A stretch of 64,000 nucleotides of DNA from Laspinema olomoucense D3b (lineage in GTDB: Bacteria > Cyanobacteriota > Cyanobacteriia > Cyanobacteriales > Laspinemataceae). This document shows positions 8,662 to 18,913 of the stretch, piece after piece (position 1 is the first letter of the stretch; the number at the start of each line of letters is the position of its first letter). The stretch lies in the NCBI RefSeq assembly GCF_025370785.1, contig NZ_JAMXFA010000021.1, forward strand, positions 57,396 through 121,395, read 5' to 3'. Both the position numbers and the translations under genes were made by a program. The notes beneath the pieces were generated by a model that saw only the letters and a program-made list of their open reading frames with translations, was not told where the DNA came from and did no database searches.

Positions 8662-8955
8662 ATGGAAGCTTTTGAGCCAATTCCACCGGAATGGACAACG
8701 AAGGCAGTTCACGCTCACGAGTTCGACTGCCCTTCCTGCCATGCTACCTCTATGGAGGCGCAGCGGGTTTGGATTAATCGGCGATCGCCGGTTTATACGG
8801 AAAACCACCGCCGCAAGTGGCAGGAGTTTTACGAGTGTAGTCAGTGTAGTTGTGTTTGGTGGGCCTGGAGTAGCGATCGCCCCCCTTCTCAGTTTGCCGA
8901 TCGCCAGGTCCCTCCCCGAGATGATTTCCCCTCGTCTCTGGATGATTTATTTTAA
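8662..8955 (+). CDS. Small conserved cyanobacterial zinc-ribbon protein
   Basis: 97 residues with two CxxC knuckles (CPSC near residue 24 and CSQC near residue 61) that could bind one zinc ion. Aromatic residues follow (CVWWAWSSD). The N-terminus MEAFEPIPPEWTTKAVHAHEF and the body RSPVYTENHRRKWQEFYEC resemble an uncharacterised cyanobacterial family. Divergent from the DUF3318 gene and convergent with the GGDEF/EAL gene. The reading frame is preferred over the longer overlapping plus frame because of the paired cysteine knuckles. Confidence 0.75.
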   Translation: MEAFEPIPPEWTTKAVHAHEFDCPSCHATSMEAQRVWINRRSPVYTENHRRKWQEFYECSQCSCVWWAWSSDRPPSQFADRQVPPRDDFPSSLDDLF

Positions 8956-9015
8956 CCCTTGACAAATGTCCAGTATTGTAATTGGGTCGCTCTAGGGTGA
9001 GAAACGGGCCATGAT

Positions 9016-12000
9016 TTACCACCTAGGGGCTTTTTCTAGCAATTTTTGAGCCGCAACCCGATCCAACCCTCGGGAGAAAAAATACCCCTGTCCATAATCA
9101 CAGTGCAAGGACCAAAGTTGCACTAAATGTTGCTCTTTTTCCACCCCTTCTGCGGTGACGTACATCCCGAGATTATGGGCAAGGGTGGCGATCGCCCGGA
9201 CAATTTCCGAACTTTCATTATCCCCCTCCATTCCCATCACAAAGGATTTATCAATTTTCAAGGTATTAATCGGAAATTGGGCTAGATGAGACAAAGAAGA
9301 ATACCCCGTGCCAAAATCATCAATACACAAATGAATATTCCGCGCTCTCAATTGTTCCAATAACTCCGCTGCTAATGCCGCATTTTCCATTAATACACTT
9401 TCAGTAATTTCTAACTTTAAACTACTGGGGTCCAGATGGGTTTCTTCTAAAATGCGATCGATGCGGGCCAGTAAATCCGGTTGTCCCAACTGCTGCCCGG
9501 ACAAATTAACACTAATACTCAAAGGTTCCGGTGTCTTAAATTGCTCATGCCACTGTTGCATTTGCAGGCAAGCTTCCCGCAAAACCCATTCCCCTAAAGG
9601 TAAAATCAACCCCGTTTCTTCCGCCACGGGGATAAATTCCCCCGGAAACACTAACCCGCGTTCTGGATGTTGCCAGCGTACTAACGCTTCAAATCCGGAG
9701 AGTAAACCCGTATCTAACGCCACAATCGGTTGATAATGTAGCAGAAATTCCGCTGGTTCTAAATAAGGCTGACTGTCTGTTTTTTCCTCTGAACTCGAAG
9801 CATAGGAAATGACCAAACCCGAGGCAGGGTCGGTGAGATTTTTCGCCAGAAATTCTGAGGTGTGTGCAGGCGTAGGGAGGGGCAGTTCACCATTTTTGAG
9901 AATAGAGCGCCGCAAATCATTTTCTAAGTTTAATTGAGCTACGGCATCTTCTAACATTGTACTATCAAACACTTCATATCGCGCTTTGCCTCGGGCTTTG
10001 GCGCGATACATGGCAATATCCGCATCCCGGAGTAAATCTTCGGGACGCTCATAGCCCAGTTTGCTGGGGGCGATACCAATACTCGCCGAGGTAAAGACTT
10101 CATAACCCTTTAGATTAAAGGGAGAAATTAGTTCAGTGTGAATTTTTTCGGCCACTGTAATCGCCGATTGAATATCCGGGATATGTTCGACTAAAATGGT
10201 AAATTCATCCCCCCCAAACCGAGCTAGAATATCACCGGAACCCACACACTTTTGCAGGCGTTTTGCCAAAGCGACGAGCAGGCAATCCCCAATAAAATGC
10301 CCTAAACTGTCATTGACCACTTTAAATCGGTCTAAATCCAGAAAAATCACGGCAAACTGATAATCGAGTTGAACTTTTGCCCGAGTTAAGGCAGAAGTGA
10401 GACGGTTCAGGAAAAAAGCACGGTTCGGCAACCCGGTGAGACTATCGTGCAGGGCTTCATGACGTAATGTATCTTGGGCATTCTGGCGATCGGTAATGTC
10501 CATAACGTGAATATGCACAATATTGAGGGAGGGAATCGGGTGATACAACCAATAAAATAGCCGATCCTGAACGAACCGTTCTACCTGCCACCCGGATTTC
10601 CCTTGTTTTAGGGAGGTGACGACCAGTTCTCGATGATTCCGGGGTAAAAAGCCGGTAGCCAATCCCAGGCGTAATTCTTCTAACACTCGTTCGGTGGCAG
10701 GATTGACGTAGAGAATTTCTCCTTTAAAATCGCAGGCGAGGACGGGATTGGGGTTGTATTTGGGAAAGGCAGCGAGGCGGATATTGGCTTCTTCGGTGGC
10801 TTTGCGATCGCTGATGTCGGTTTGGGAACCCGCCATTCGATAAGGGTTTCCCTCGCGATCGCGCACTGCCAGACCCCGAGAGAGCATCCAGCGATATTCT
10901 CCCTGAACATCTAAAATTCGATGCTCACTTGTGAAGTGGGGGGTGACTCCGGCTAGATGATCGGCGATCGCTTGTTTCAACGGGTCGATATCATCCGGAT
11001 GAACTCGGCTAAACCACTCTTCTGGACGGTAAAGCGAGTTATGCTCAGAAATCTTCTCGCCATTTTCCACCTGATACCCCAGCAAGGATTTCCATCGCGG
11101 GGAAAAATACACCCGGTTGGTAATCAAATTCCAATCCCACAGTCCATCATTCGCCCCAGCTACGGCTAAAGCATACCGTTCTTCACTCTCACACAAGGCG
11201 CGTTCCCGTTTCTGGCGGTCGATCGCAGCAGCTAAAACATTGGCGATCGCCTGTAAAAAGTGCAAATCCTCTAAATCAAACTGATGGCGTTCCGCACTAT
11301 AAGCTGCTAAAACGCCATAAGGTCCCGTTTGTCCATGTACCAGCACTGTAATCCCACTAACGATACCCCGTTCTAATAAAAAGGGAGAGGGTGTGAAACG
11401 GGTTTCCTCCAGGAAATTAGAGGACAAAATCGGTTCATTCACCACTAGAGTATAACCCGCTTGGGATTCTGTATTCACCCCTATTTTTACCGACTTGAGC
11501 GCATCCTGACAACATCCCCCACAGGCTTTTAACTCCAGTTCCTCGCGATCGGGTAACAATTCCCACAAACAACAACAATCGCTATCGAGGGTATGGAGCA
11601 CTTCTTCGGCTGCTTCTTCAATCAGGCTCATGACCTCCATTCCCGCCAGCGCCCACTGCCCTAACCCCGCAATCACCGCACTTTCCCGAGCGTGTGCGGC
11701 TAACAGTCGTTCGGTGCGCTTCCGTTCTTGCAGTTCCCGTTCCAACGATGCCATATTCGCTTGCAGTTGCTGTTCTAATTGATCAGCATGAATGAGAATC
11801 GGACGAGTGAGGGGATATAGTAAAAGCGCGATTAATCCTGTGCCTAAGAGTAATAAGACAACCGTAACCCCAACTAAAAGCTGGATGTGGTGAATCCCAG
11901 CTTCCACATGAGTTGAGGAAAGTTGTAACAAAATCACCCAGTTGCTGCCCTGAATTGGTGCAACTGCCACCGCCTCGGAACCGGGAAGACTGTTTTTGGG

Positions 12001-12765
12001 GAAGTAAACGCTGCGCGGGTGCGTCATCTTCTCGTTTTGTAATACCGAAAGCCGAGTATTCGGTCCCAGCGGCATCAAACCTTTTTCATCCGTATAAGAG
12101 AGGAACGGCAGCAGGCGATCGATCCGGGCATTGTTGACTCGTGCTAAAGCAATTTCTACGGATTGACCCGAAGGGACAAACTCCTGTAAAATTCCTTCGA
12201 TTTCCGAGACGGTGAATAAGAATAAATCGGTCCCCTGGGGTTCTGGGGATGGCGGGTTAACTCGGACTATAGTGACGAGCAAATAAGACGGGTTGACGAC
12301 TTGTACCGGCTGGAAGGAGATTTTTTCCGGGGCATCCCCCATCGATTCAAACCCTAAGCCCAGGGGAATCTCCATCCCTAACTTTACTATTACCTCACCC
12401 TGGCGATCGAGCCGAGTGATCCCCGCTACTTTTGGGGCTTGTTGGAGCACATCCACCCGGGGGGAACTCCCCTGTAGCCCCTGGGTTAAATCACCCCCAA
12501 GGGTGTTGGTACTGGAAAGCTGTTGCGCGATCGCCCTCACCTGCCAGAAATACTGCTCTAGGGCTTGACTTTTCGTTTGGGCTACTAAAAGAACCTGTTG
12601 TTGGCGGTCCTCGTTCAGATGATGATAAAGGAATCCGATACTGACGATAGAAATGATTGCACCGATGGAGAGCATCCCCAATGCCGTATAAACCACAAGC
12701 GATCGCCGTAACCGTCCCGATAGGTTGCCATTTGCCACTGTTAATGCCCACCGTTGGAAAAGCAA
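9016..12765 (-). CDS. Membrane GAF-PAS-PAS-GGDEF-EAL c-di-GMP signalling protein
   Basis: A 1249-residue sensor. Two membrane helices (about 24-46 and 295-317) enclose a roughly 250-residue extracytoplasmic domain of probable Cache type. Then come a coiled coil (about 328-355), a GAF domain (about 365-515), two PAS domains (about 528-655 and 660-760), GGDEF and EAL. GGDEF is intact at 851-855. The arginine of the inhibitory RxxD site is absent (Gly842), so product feedback is unlikely. The EAL motifs EALVRW (1026), SVNLSGQQ, LEITES, DDFGTGYSSL and EGVE are complete, so both cyclase and phosphodiesterase activity are possible. A spacer of about 45 residues interrupts the start of EAL. Cysteine pairs (CCC at 397-399 and CGGCC at 415-419) lie in the GAF domain. 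Confidence 0.92.
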   Translation of the reverse strand: MLFQRWALTVANGNLSGRLRRSLVVYTALGMLSIGAIISIVSIGFLYHHLNEDRQQQVLLVAQTKSQALEQYFWQVRAIAQQLSSTNTLGGDLTQGLQGSSPRVDVLQQAPKVAGITRLDRQGEVIVKLGMEIPLGLGFESMGDAPEKISFQPVQVVNPSYLLVTIVRVNPPSPEPQGTDLFLFTVSEIEGILQEFVPSGQSVEIALARVNNARIDRLLPFLSYTDEKGLMPLGPNTRLSVLQNEKMTHPRSVYFPKNSLPGSEAVAVAPIQGSNWVILLQLSSTHVEAGIHHIQLLVGVTVVLLLLGTGLIALLLYPLTRPILIHADQLEQQLQANMASLERELQERKRTERLLAAHARESAVIAGLGQWALAGMEVMSLIEEAAEEVLHTLDSDCCCLWELLPDREELELKACGGCCQDALKSVKIGVNTESQAGYTLVVNEPILSSNFLEETRFTPSPFLLERGIVSGITVLVHGQTGPYGVLAAYSAERHQFDLEDLHFLQAIANVLAAAIDRQKRERALCESEERYALAVAGANDGLWDWNLITNRVYFSPRWKSLLGYQVENGEKISEHNSLYRPEEWFSRVHPDDIDPLKQAIADHLAGVTPHFTSEHRILDVQGEYRWMLSRGLAVRDREGNPYRMAGSQTDISDRKATEEANIRLAAFPKYNPNPVLACDFKGEILYVNPATERVLEELRLGLATGFLPRNHRELVVTSLKQGKSGWQVERFVQDRLFYWLYHPIPSLNIVHIHVMDITDRQNAQDTLRHEALHDSLTGLPNRAFFLNRLTSALTRAKVQLDYQFAVIFLDLDRFKVVNDSLGHFIGDCLLVALAKRLQKCVGSGDILARFGGDEFTILVEHIPDIQSAITVAEKIHTELISPFNLKGYEVFTSASIGIAPSKLGYERPEDLLRDADIAMYRAKARGKARYEVFDSTMLEDAVAQLNLENDLRRSILKNGELPLPTPAHTSEFLAKNLTDPASGLVISYASSSEEKTDSQPYLEPAEFLLHYQPIVALDTGLLSGFEALVRWQHPERGLVFPGEFIPVAEETGLILPLGEWVLREACLQMQQWHEQFKTPEPLSISVNLSGQQLGQPDLLARIDRILEETHLDPSSLKLEITESVLMENAALAAELLEQLRARNIHLCIDDFGTGYSSLSHLAQFPINTLKIDKSFVMGMEGDNESSEIVRAIATLAHNLGMYVTAEGVEKEQHLVQLWSLHCDYGQGYFFSRGLDRVAAQKLLEKAPRW

Positions 12766-13806
12766 GTGAATCTAAAGCCTCTTTCTCACGATAACCCTAT
12801 CCCTACTTTTTAGTAAACCATTTTTGCTCGGGTTTGTCTGCACAATCTGAGATTTTCTAAAACATAATTTAGGATTGCACGACGCAATGGACAAAAGTCC
12901 AGGCTTAAAAACTCTCCAACTCCTCTAGGAGCCACTGCCAATGGCAGTCAAACCCCCTAAAGTCGTCATAGAAGGTACTCTCAAAGACTGCACCGCCAAA
13001 ACAAGTCCACCCTACCGGATCGTTACCACGATTAGAAGTAATTATGGCTACCATTTCCCCTCTGAATCAAGGCGATCGGTCTTTTCCCTAATTTTTCCAC
13101 CCTTGTCTTACTGCATTTGCCCCTGTTATACCCCATCCAGTTTTTAAAGCACGTTTACTCTTCACTCCCACCGCCAAAGCTTTCCCCCTCTAGGCGAACC
13201 CTCGAATGGCTCAGCTTTTTCACACAACGAGAACTGAACTCCCTCTTCTTCCCTCAACCGCCAACCACACCCGATCCCTCTTAGTGTTCTTCTCACTTTT
13301 AGTAAAGCCGGAAAGAAAATCTCGCCTAAATTTTGGTAACGAGGAGAGAGAGCGGATAAAGTACCTATGGACAATTTAAAACCCCTTTTCCAGCGGTAGG
13401 TTTTGACTGTTCGGGTTCAAACTGGAAAGTAGTATCAGTTGTTGCCACAACTACACACTCCCCGATTTAACCCCATTGAAAGGATCCTCCAGATTAGGCC
13501 CCTAGGAATCCGGTGACAAATTTTCCTCATCCCTGGTTCAGACACAGAAGGGACTGATATCTGCCCTAATTCTAGGAAGAGTCCTACAAAATACCCCTGT
13601 ACCAAGCTTTTGGGTAATTAACCCGCCCCGGAAAGGGTTGGTTACGATAGCCCCACCCTCAAGGGGACCCGGGTTTTTTGTAGAAAAATTTATTAGACTC
13701 CCGGCAATAATTACCATACAATAAAAGTTCTGTCAACACCCTATGGAGGGAAGCATCCCAGGTTTACGCTCTCAAATACCGTTCACAAATAGGGGAACAC
13801 TCACCG
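12766..13806. other. 1-kb gene-poor region upstream of hsdM
   Basis: No ORF here has a convincing family match or ribosome site. A degenerate copy of the local palindromic repeat (GATAGCCCCACCC ... GGGTTTTTTG) lies at about 13622-13680. A possible hsdM promoter is listed separately. The region may be a remnant or landing site around the restriction-modification genes, but I see no integrase, direct repeat or tRNA. Confidence 0.5.
13694..13722 (+). promoter_or_regulatory. Candidate sigma-70 promoter for hsdM-hsdS
   Basis: TAGACT at 13694-13699 and TACAAT at 13717-13722 are separated by exactly 17 bases, a good match to a vegetative -35/-10 pair. It lies about 85 bases before the hsdM ATG, which has GGGGA as its ribosome site. 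Seen by eye only. Confidence 0.4.
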
Positions 13807-15387
13807 ATGCCAGACTACTATCAACTTGAAAAACGCTTATGGGACGCGGCGGATCAATTGCGTGCCAATTCCAAACTCAAACCGTCAGAATATTCCCTGC
13901 CGGTACTGGGTTTAATCTTCCTGCGCTATGCTGACTATAAGTTTACCCAAGCCCTGCAGCGCTATCGCACAAGCGATCGCCCCGTAGCGGAACGGGAACG
14001 GGTGTTATCTGTTCCCCTCCAGGCACGGTTTGAGTCCCTGCTGAATCGTCCGGCAGAAGCCAATCTTGGAGAAGAGATCAATAGTGCGATGCGGGCGATC
14101 GAAGCTGAAAACCCCGCGTTGAAAAACATCCTCCCCAAAACTTACCACCGTCTCAGTAACGAGATCCTCCGGCAACTGCTGACGGACTTTCATACCATCG
14201 CCTTGGATATCGAAGGGGATGCGTTTGGAAGAATTTATGAATACTTCCTCAGCAATTTTGCCATGAGTGAAGGGCAAAAAGGTGGCGAATTCTTTACCCC
14301 TACCTCTTTAGTAAAGTTGATTGTTGAAATTATCGAACCCTATCACGGGCGCATTTTTGACCCAGCTTGCGGCAGTGGAGGAATGTTTGTTCAAAGTGCC
14401 TCATTCGTAGAAAAACTACAAAAAAATCCTAGCACGGCCATCGGAATCTATGGACAAGAAAAAATTGCCGATAATGTGCGTCTGTGCTTAATGAACCTCG
14501 CTATTCACGGACTTACGGGAGATATTCGCCAGAGCAATACCTATTATGAAGACATTCATAATTGCGTAGGTAAATTCGATTTTGTGATGGCTAATCCTCC
14601 GTTTAATGTAGACAAAGTAGACAAAGAAAAAATCAAAGAAGACCCCCGATTTCCCTTCGGCTTACCTCGGGTTGATAATGCCAACTATTTGTGGATTCAA
14701 TTATTTTATAGTGCCTTAAATGCCAAGGGTCGTGCAGGTTTTGTTATGGCAAATTCCGCCAGTGATGCTCGCGGCCTGGAATTGGAAATTCGCAAAAAGC
14801 TGATTCACGAGGGGGTTTTAGAGGCGATCGTCGCTGTCGGTTCTCACTTTTTCTATAGTGTAGGCTTACCCTGTACACTCTGGTTCTTCGATCGCGACAA
14901 AGTGAATAACCCCCGCAAAGATAAAGTCCTATTTATCGATGCTCGTCAATTCTATCAGCACGTTTACCGTTCCCACCGGCAATTTAGCGATGAACAAATC
15001 CAATTTTTAGGGAATATTGTCCGGATGTATCGCGGACAAACAGTGGAACCTGTAGCAACTTTACCGGAACATACTCGTTACAATCCGTCGGTCCCAGCTT
15101 ACGGAACTTTACCCAATTGGGAGGAAACATTTCCGGACAATATCTATCGCGATGTTCCGGGTTTGTGCCGGATTGCCGTGATTTCCGAAATTGCAGAACA
15201 GGCTTATAGCCTGAATCCGGGACGGTATGTGGGGCTGGCCCCCAAACCCGAAGACGATTTTGATTTTTATGAAAAATTACAAGAACTCAAAGACGAATTT
15301 GAGATGCTCACGGTGGAGGCAAGAGAACTAGAAGGGCGAATTTCTCAAACTATTCATGGCCTATTAAAGGTAAAAGAGAATGAATGA
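13807..15387 (+). CDS. hsdM: Type I restriction-modification N6-adenine methyltransferase subunit
   Basis: 526 residues. The helical N-terminal HsdM domain (about 1-150, [19 protein letters not shown]) is followed by the methyltransferase fold. Motif I is [10 protein letters not shown] (185-194), which binds S-adenosylmethionine. The catalytic motif IV NPPF is at 263-266. [16 protein letters not shown] precedes motif I as in typical HsdM. The C-terminal coiled-coil region ([20 protein letters not shown]) would contact HsdS. It methylates adenine in the bipartite target chosen by HsdS. hsdS follows after 102 bases. No hsdR is within the window on either side. Confidence 0.95.
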   Translation: MPDYYQLEKRLWDAADQLRANSKLKPSEYSLPVLGLIFLRYADYKFTQALQRYRTSDRPVAERERVLSVPLQARFESLLNRPAEANLGEEINSAMRAIEAENPALKNILPKTYHRLSNEILRQLLTDFHTIALDIEGDAFGRIYEYFLSNFAMSEGQKGGEFFTPTSLVKLIVEIIEPYHGRIFDPACGSGGMFVQSASFVEKLQKNPSTAIGIYGQEKIADNVRLCLMNLAIHGLTGDIRQSNTYYEDIHNCVGKFDFVMANPPFNVDKVDKEKIKEDPRFPFGLPRVDNANYLWIQLFYSALNAKGRAGFVMANSASDARGLELEIRKKLIHEGVLEAIVAVGSHFFYSVGLPCTLWFFDRDKVNNPRKDKVLFIDARQFYQHVYRSHRQFSDEQIQFLGNIVRMYRGQTVEPVATLPEHTRYNPSVPAYGTLPNWEETFPDNIYRDVPGLCRIAVISEIAEQAYSLNPGRYVGLAPKPEDDFDFYEKLQELKDEFEMLTVEARELEGRISQTIHGLLKVKENE

Positions 15388-15489
15388 ACGAGAGAAGAAT
15401 AACCTCCCGACTTCCTCATTCCTATCCTTTTTCCAGGACTGGGGACTGTTTACTTCTAAACTCTGGTACTCTACCTTTTAGCTAACACC

Positions 15490-16755
15490 GTGAAACCAAG
15501 GAACAATTGGACGCAAAAAGAGATTGGCGAAGTCTGTCTTGTTGGAGATGGCACTCATGCCAAAATTAAAAGACAAGAGGATGGAATCCTCTACTTAACC
15601 GCCAAAAATATTAAACCGGGTCGGTTAGAACTTTCCAAAGTTGACTGTATCTCCGAAGCGGATTTTGAACGCTATTTTTGTAAGAGTGCTCAGTCGATTC
15701 GCAAGCCAGAAGCCGGGGATATTTTATTTGGCATTATTGGCAGCATCGGAGAACCCTATTTAGTCCAACCCGAGGACTTCTTTGGGATTTCTAGCAGTCT
15801 GGCTATTTTAAGACCTAATCAGACCATTCTCTGGTCTCCCTATCTTTATTACTGGGTGAAAGGTCCGATTTTCCAAAATGCGTTACAGGCAAGGAAGGCT
15901 GGAGTCGTTCAGTTGTATATCAGTTTGAATGCCCTAAAAGGAATGCCGATCGCCTATCCCGATTTGCGTACACAACAAAAAATAGCGGCGATTTTGACGG
16001 ATTATGATGATTTGATTTCTAACAACCAACGGCGGATTAAGCTACTCGAACAGATGGCGCAAAGTATCTATTACGAGTGGTTTATGAAATGGCGGATTCC
16101 TAATTTGGAATTGCGAGAGGCAACCCCGGAAGAACAACAAGTAACCGGCCAGGAATTGTTTCCAGTCGGATGGGCGATCGCACCGATTGGTGAGGCGATC
16201 GAAACCATTAGCGGCGATACCCCAGCGAAGAAAAAGCCCGAATACTGGGCCAATGGAACATTAGTGTGGTACAGAACCACGGATTTAACCAATGCGGGAA
16301 CGATGTTTGTTTCGGGTTCTACTCACAAAATTACGGACTTAGGGCAGCAGCGCAGTAAAATTCGCACATTCCCCCCCTATTCGGTGATGATGACATCTCG
16401 GGCGACGATTGGGGTTGTGGCAATTAATACCACCACTGCTTGTACAAACCAAGGATTTATCACTTGTATCCCCAATGAGCAGATATCGGCCTACTATTTA
16501 TATTTTTGGATTAAGGAAAACCGCGATCGCATTTTTAACCTGGCATCCGGTTTAATGTACCGCGAAATCAATCTCGGCTGGTTTCGACAATTACCCATCA
16601 CTATTCCCGACCCCACTACCCACCATCAGTTTATCGAAACCCTCGACCCCCTCTGTCGGCAAATCGAAACATTACAAGCGAAAACGACTAACCTCAAGTT
16701 AACTCGGGAGTTACTCTTGAGTAAATTACTCTCCGGCGAAATTGATGTCGAGTAG
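15490..16755 (+). CDS. hsdS: Type I restriction-modification specificity subunit
   Basis: 421 residues from a GTG at 15490 (no earlier ATG). It has the two-half HsdS layout: target-recognition domain 1 (about 1-160), a central conserved helix (KIAAILTDYDDLISNNQRRIKLLEQMAQ), target-recognition domain 2 (about 215-380, beginning after LFPVGWA), and a C-terminal conserved helix (LDPLCRQIETLQ, then LTRELLLSKLLSGEIDV). Each domain reads half of a split DNA target. It forms M2S1 with the upstream HsdM, which suffices for methylation. The sequence recognised cannot be read from the protein. Confidence 0.93.
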   Translation: MKPRNNWTQKEIGEVCLVGDGTHAKIKRQEDGILYLTAKNIKPGRLELSKVDCISEADFERYFCKSAQSIRKPEAGDILFGIIGSIGEPYLVQPEDFFGISSSLAILRPNQTILWSPYLYYWVKGPIFQNALQARKAGVVQLYISLNALKGMPIAYPDLRTQQKIAAILTDYDDLISNNQRRIKLLEQMAQSIYYEWFMKWRIPNLELREATPEEQQVTGQELFPVGWAIAPIGEAIETISGDTPAKKKPEYWANGTLVWYRTTDLTNAGTMFVSGSTHKITDLGQQRSKIRTFPPYSVMMTSRATIGVVAINTTTACTNQGFITCIPNEQISAYYLYFWIKENRDRIFNLASGLMYREINLGWFRQLPITIPDPTTHHQFIETLDPLCRQIETLQAKTTNLKLTRELLLSKLLSGEIDVE

Positions 16756-17331
16756 ATAACAGGGGAAGGGTATCATTAGGTTTCAGCGTGATACAGAGGC
16801 TGAGTACACTCCTGGAAAATTCAATACTTTTCCAGGGAAATCTAGGGGAGAGATGGACAAAAGTTTAGGAATCAGCCTAAAATTCCTCATTATCAATATC
16901 CGGGAATCATCAACCTCTACGGAGGGTCCTAACCACTCCCCATACACCAGTCATCACCCCACGGTTTCTCAAAACTGCCCCTCTGGCATTTTGAAGAAAT
17001 AAACCACTTAATTTTACCACCCAATTCAGCCCGGTTTCAGGGTCCTGTATCTGAGCAAAACGGAAGCTTTAAGTCAATTTTTTATAGCAACATTAAATGA
17101 TTTTTCCTACCCTAAACAAGCCAGCTACTCACCCTATTTAAAGATGTTTTTCTGAACTATCTCCTAGAAAAAATCCGCCCATTTGATTGAATTATAATCC
17201 AATAAAGGGCAGATTGTCCCGGTGCTAGAGTCTTAGGTTTGAGAATTGATAACCTTCTTCCTATTCCCCTCTGTTGTTTATTCAAAAATCTGCTAAACTA
17301 GATAAAAACACCGATGAACGGGGAGACCAAT
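16756..17331. other. Intergenic region between hsdS and the Uma2-type gene
   Basis: About 575 bases, AT-rich, with no ORF showing coding character. It contains no part of an hsdR reading frame that I can recognise. Confidence 0.45.
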
Positions 17332-18036
17332 ATGGTACAGAGTCAAACCTCGGAAATTCCTATCTTTCCCCCAGGCGATTTATGGAGTGAGGAGCCGCCC
17401 TTGGAAAGTTATCGACACCTTAAACAACTGCTGCTGCTGCTTGCTTGTTTAGAGAGGTTTTGGAAAAATCGCCATGATTTTTTTGTAGCCGCAAATATGA
17501 GCGTCTATTACAGTAACCGCCAGCGCAAGTCAGAAGAAATGCGCGGACCCGATTTTTTCGTGGTTTTGGATACAGAACGCCGAGAGCGAAAAAGTTGGGT
17601 GATTTGGGAAGAAGAAGGAAAATATCCGAACTTTATTATCGAGGTTCTATCTGATAGCACAGCTAACACGGATCGGGGCTTAAAAAAACAGCTTTACCAA
17701 GATATTTGGCGCACTCCCGATTATTTTTGGTTTGATCCTTATACTTTAGAGTTCCAGGGATTTCACTTGATGAACGGGGAATATCAAGCCACTCAACCGA
17801 ATGAGCAGGGATGGCTTTGGAGTGAACAATTACAGCTTTATTTAGGTATTTTACAGGAAAAGCTGCGCTTTTTTACTCCAGAAGGGGAACTGGTTCTGAC
17901 GCCAGAGGAAGAAGCGGATACCGAATATGCTCGTGCTCAGGAGGCGATCGCCCAAGTTGATGCCGAACGTCAGCGTAGCGCTATCTTGCGGCAAAAGCTG
18001 CAAGAACTGGGCATCAATCCGGATGATATTACTTAA
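17332..18036 (+). CDS. Uma2-family (DUF820) PD-(D/E)xK nuclease-like protein
   Basis: 234 residues from the ATG at 17332, chosen over the ATG at 17314 because GGGGAG lies six bases before it. The nuclease-fold core shows MRGPDFFVVLD (candidate metal-binding Asp), FIIEVLSDST (candidate Glu) and a basic RGLKKQLYQD helix, the usual Uma2 pattern. The C-terminal tail is a charged coiled coil (EEEADTEYARAQEAIAQVDAERQRS). This family is greatly expanded in cyanobacteria and its biological role is unresolved. It follows hsdMS on the same strand, but the gap of about 575 bases argues against a shared operon. Confidence 0.85.
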   Translation: MVQSQTSEIPIFPPGDLWSEEPPLESYRHLKQLLLLLACLERFWKNRHDFFVAANMSVYYSNRQRKSEEMRGPDFFVVLDTERRERKSWVIWEEEGKYPNFIIEVLSDSTANTDRGLKKQLYQDIWRTPDYFWFDPYTLEFQGFHLMNGEYQATQPNEQGWLWSEQLQLYLGILQEKLRFFTPEGELVLTPEEEADTEYARAQEAIAQVDAERQRSAILRQKLQELGINPDDIT

Positions 18037-18046
18037 TATTTGTCAA

Positions 18047-18089
18047 GGTTAAAGGTTCTGAAATATTCGGCCTTTCGGAATCTTTAACC
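18047..18089. terminator. Stem-loop after the Uma2-type gene
   Basis: Inverted repeat GGTTAAAG / CTTTAACC enclosing a smaller hairpin, starting 11 bases after the stop codon. No clear T-run follows, so terminator function is uncertain. Confidence 0.4.
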
Positions 18090-18235
18090 CCCTATTACTA
18101 ATACCCCTAAAAAACCACCAAGAAATTATCCAACTATCATAAGCAGGGGAAACAAATATTTTTTTGAATCCCTCCAAGTTTTTAAGCTAAAATGTAACAA
18201 TTTTAAGTTATAATGTTTTTTTAAAACAACCTAAA

Positions 18236-18913
18236 ATGACCTTTATGTTAATTTGGGAAAATTTTATGAACTGGCCTTTTTTACTGTTAGTTTTGGGGCT
18301 GGTAAGTGTCGTCATTCCGTTGGGATTGAATGCCTACGTTTATGCGGTGACTTACGGCGATCGCTATCGGGAAATTCAACAGGTTCCCCCTCAACCAATT
18401 GCCATTGTTTTTGGTGCGGGGGTTTGGGATGATGGAACTCCTACCCCTATGCTGGCCGATCGCGTTCAAGCTGCGATCAATTTGTATAAACTGGGTCGCG
18501 TTCAGAAAATTTTGATGACTGGGGACAACTTCCATCCTGATTATGATGAAGTTCAAGCCATGTCATCTTATGCAGAAGAACAGGGGGTTCCAGCCAGCGA
18601 TATTCTGCTCGATCGCGCCGGATTGAGCACTTATGAGAGTTGTTACCGCGCTCAAACCCTGTTTGGCATTCAACAGGCAGTTTTAATTACCCAACGCTAT
18701 CATCTCCCCCGGGCCGTTTATACGGGTCGTCAGATGGGAATTAAAGCAGTGGGTTTAGGAACCCCGGATTGGGGGATTTTCCGCACCGATTCGATGACTT
18801 ACTATACTTTTCGGGAATTTATGGCCGTTGTCAAAGCATTATGGCAGGTTACTGTTACTCGACCTGAACCCACAGTTATTGGTCCTTTTGAAGGAGGGAA
18901 ATCAGGGAAATAA
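18236..18913 (+). CDS. YdcF/SanA-family DUF218 protein
   Basis: 225 residues. One N-terminal membrane helix (about 13-35) precedes a DUF218 domain with the expected blocks: AIVFGAGVWDDGTPTPMLADRV (about 55-76), KILMTGDN, DEVQAMSSYAEEQGVP, DILLDRAGLSTYESC and AVLITQRYHLPRAVYT. SanA in E. coli affects envelope permeability to vancomycin. The family's enzymatic role is not settled. The start could also be the ATG at 18266 (MNWPFLL), which is closer to the membrane helix. The gene is monocistronic. Confidence 0.85.
   Translation: MTFMLIWENFMNWPFLLLVLGLVSVVIPLGLNAYVYAVTYGDRYREIQQVPPQPIAIVFGAGVWDDGTPTPMLADRVQAAINLYKLGRVQKILMTGDNFHPDYDEVQAMSSYAEEQGVPASDILLDRAGLSTYESCYRAQTLFGIQQAVLITQRYHLPRAVYTGRQMGIKAVGLGTPDWGIFRTDSMTYYTFREFMAVVKALWQVTVTRPEPTVIGPFEGGKSGK

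Noticed and set aside
12941..13147. 68-residue ORF in the region before hsdM
   Set aside because: Low-complexity C-terminus rich in Pro, Cys and Tyr, no ribosome site and no family resemblance.
17332..18036. Uma2-type protein as the missing HsdR
   Set aside because: It is far too short, has no helicase motifs, and Uma2 proteins occur in many copies in cyanobacteria away from hsd genes.
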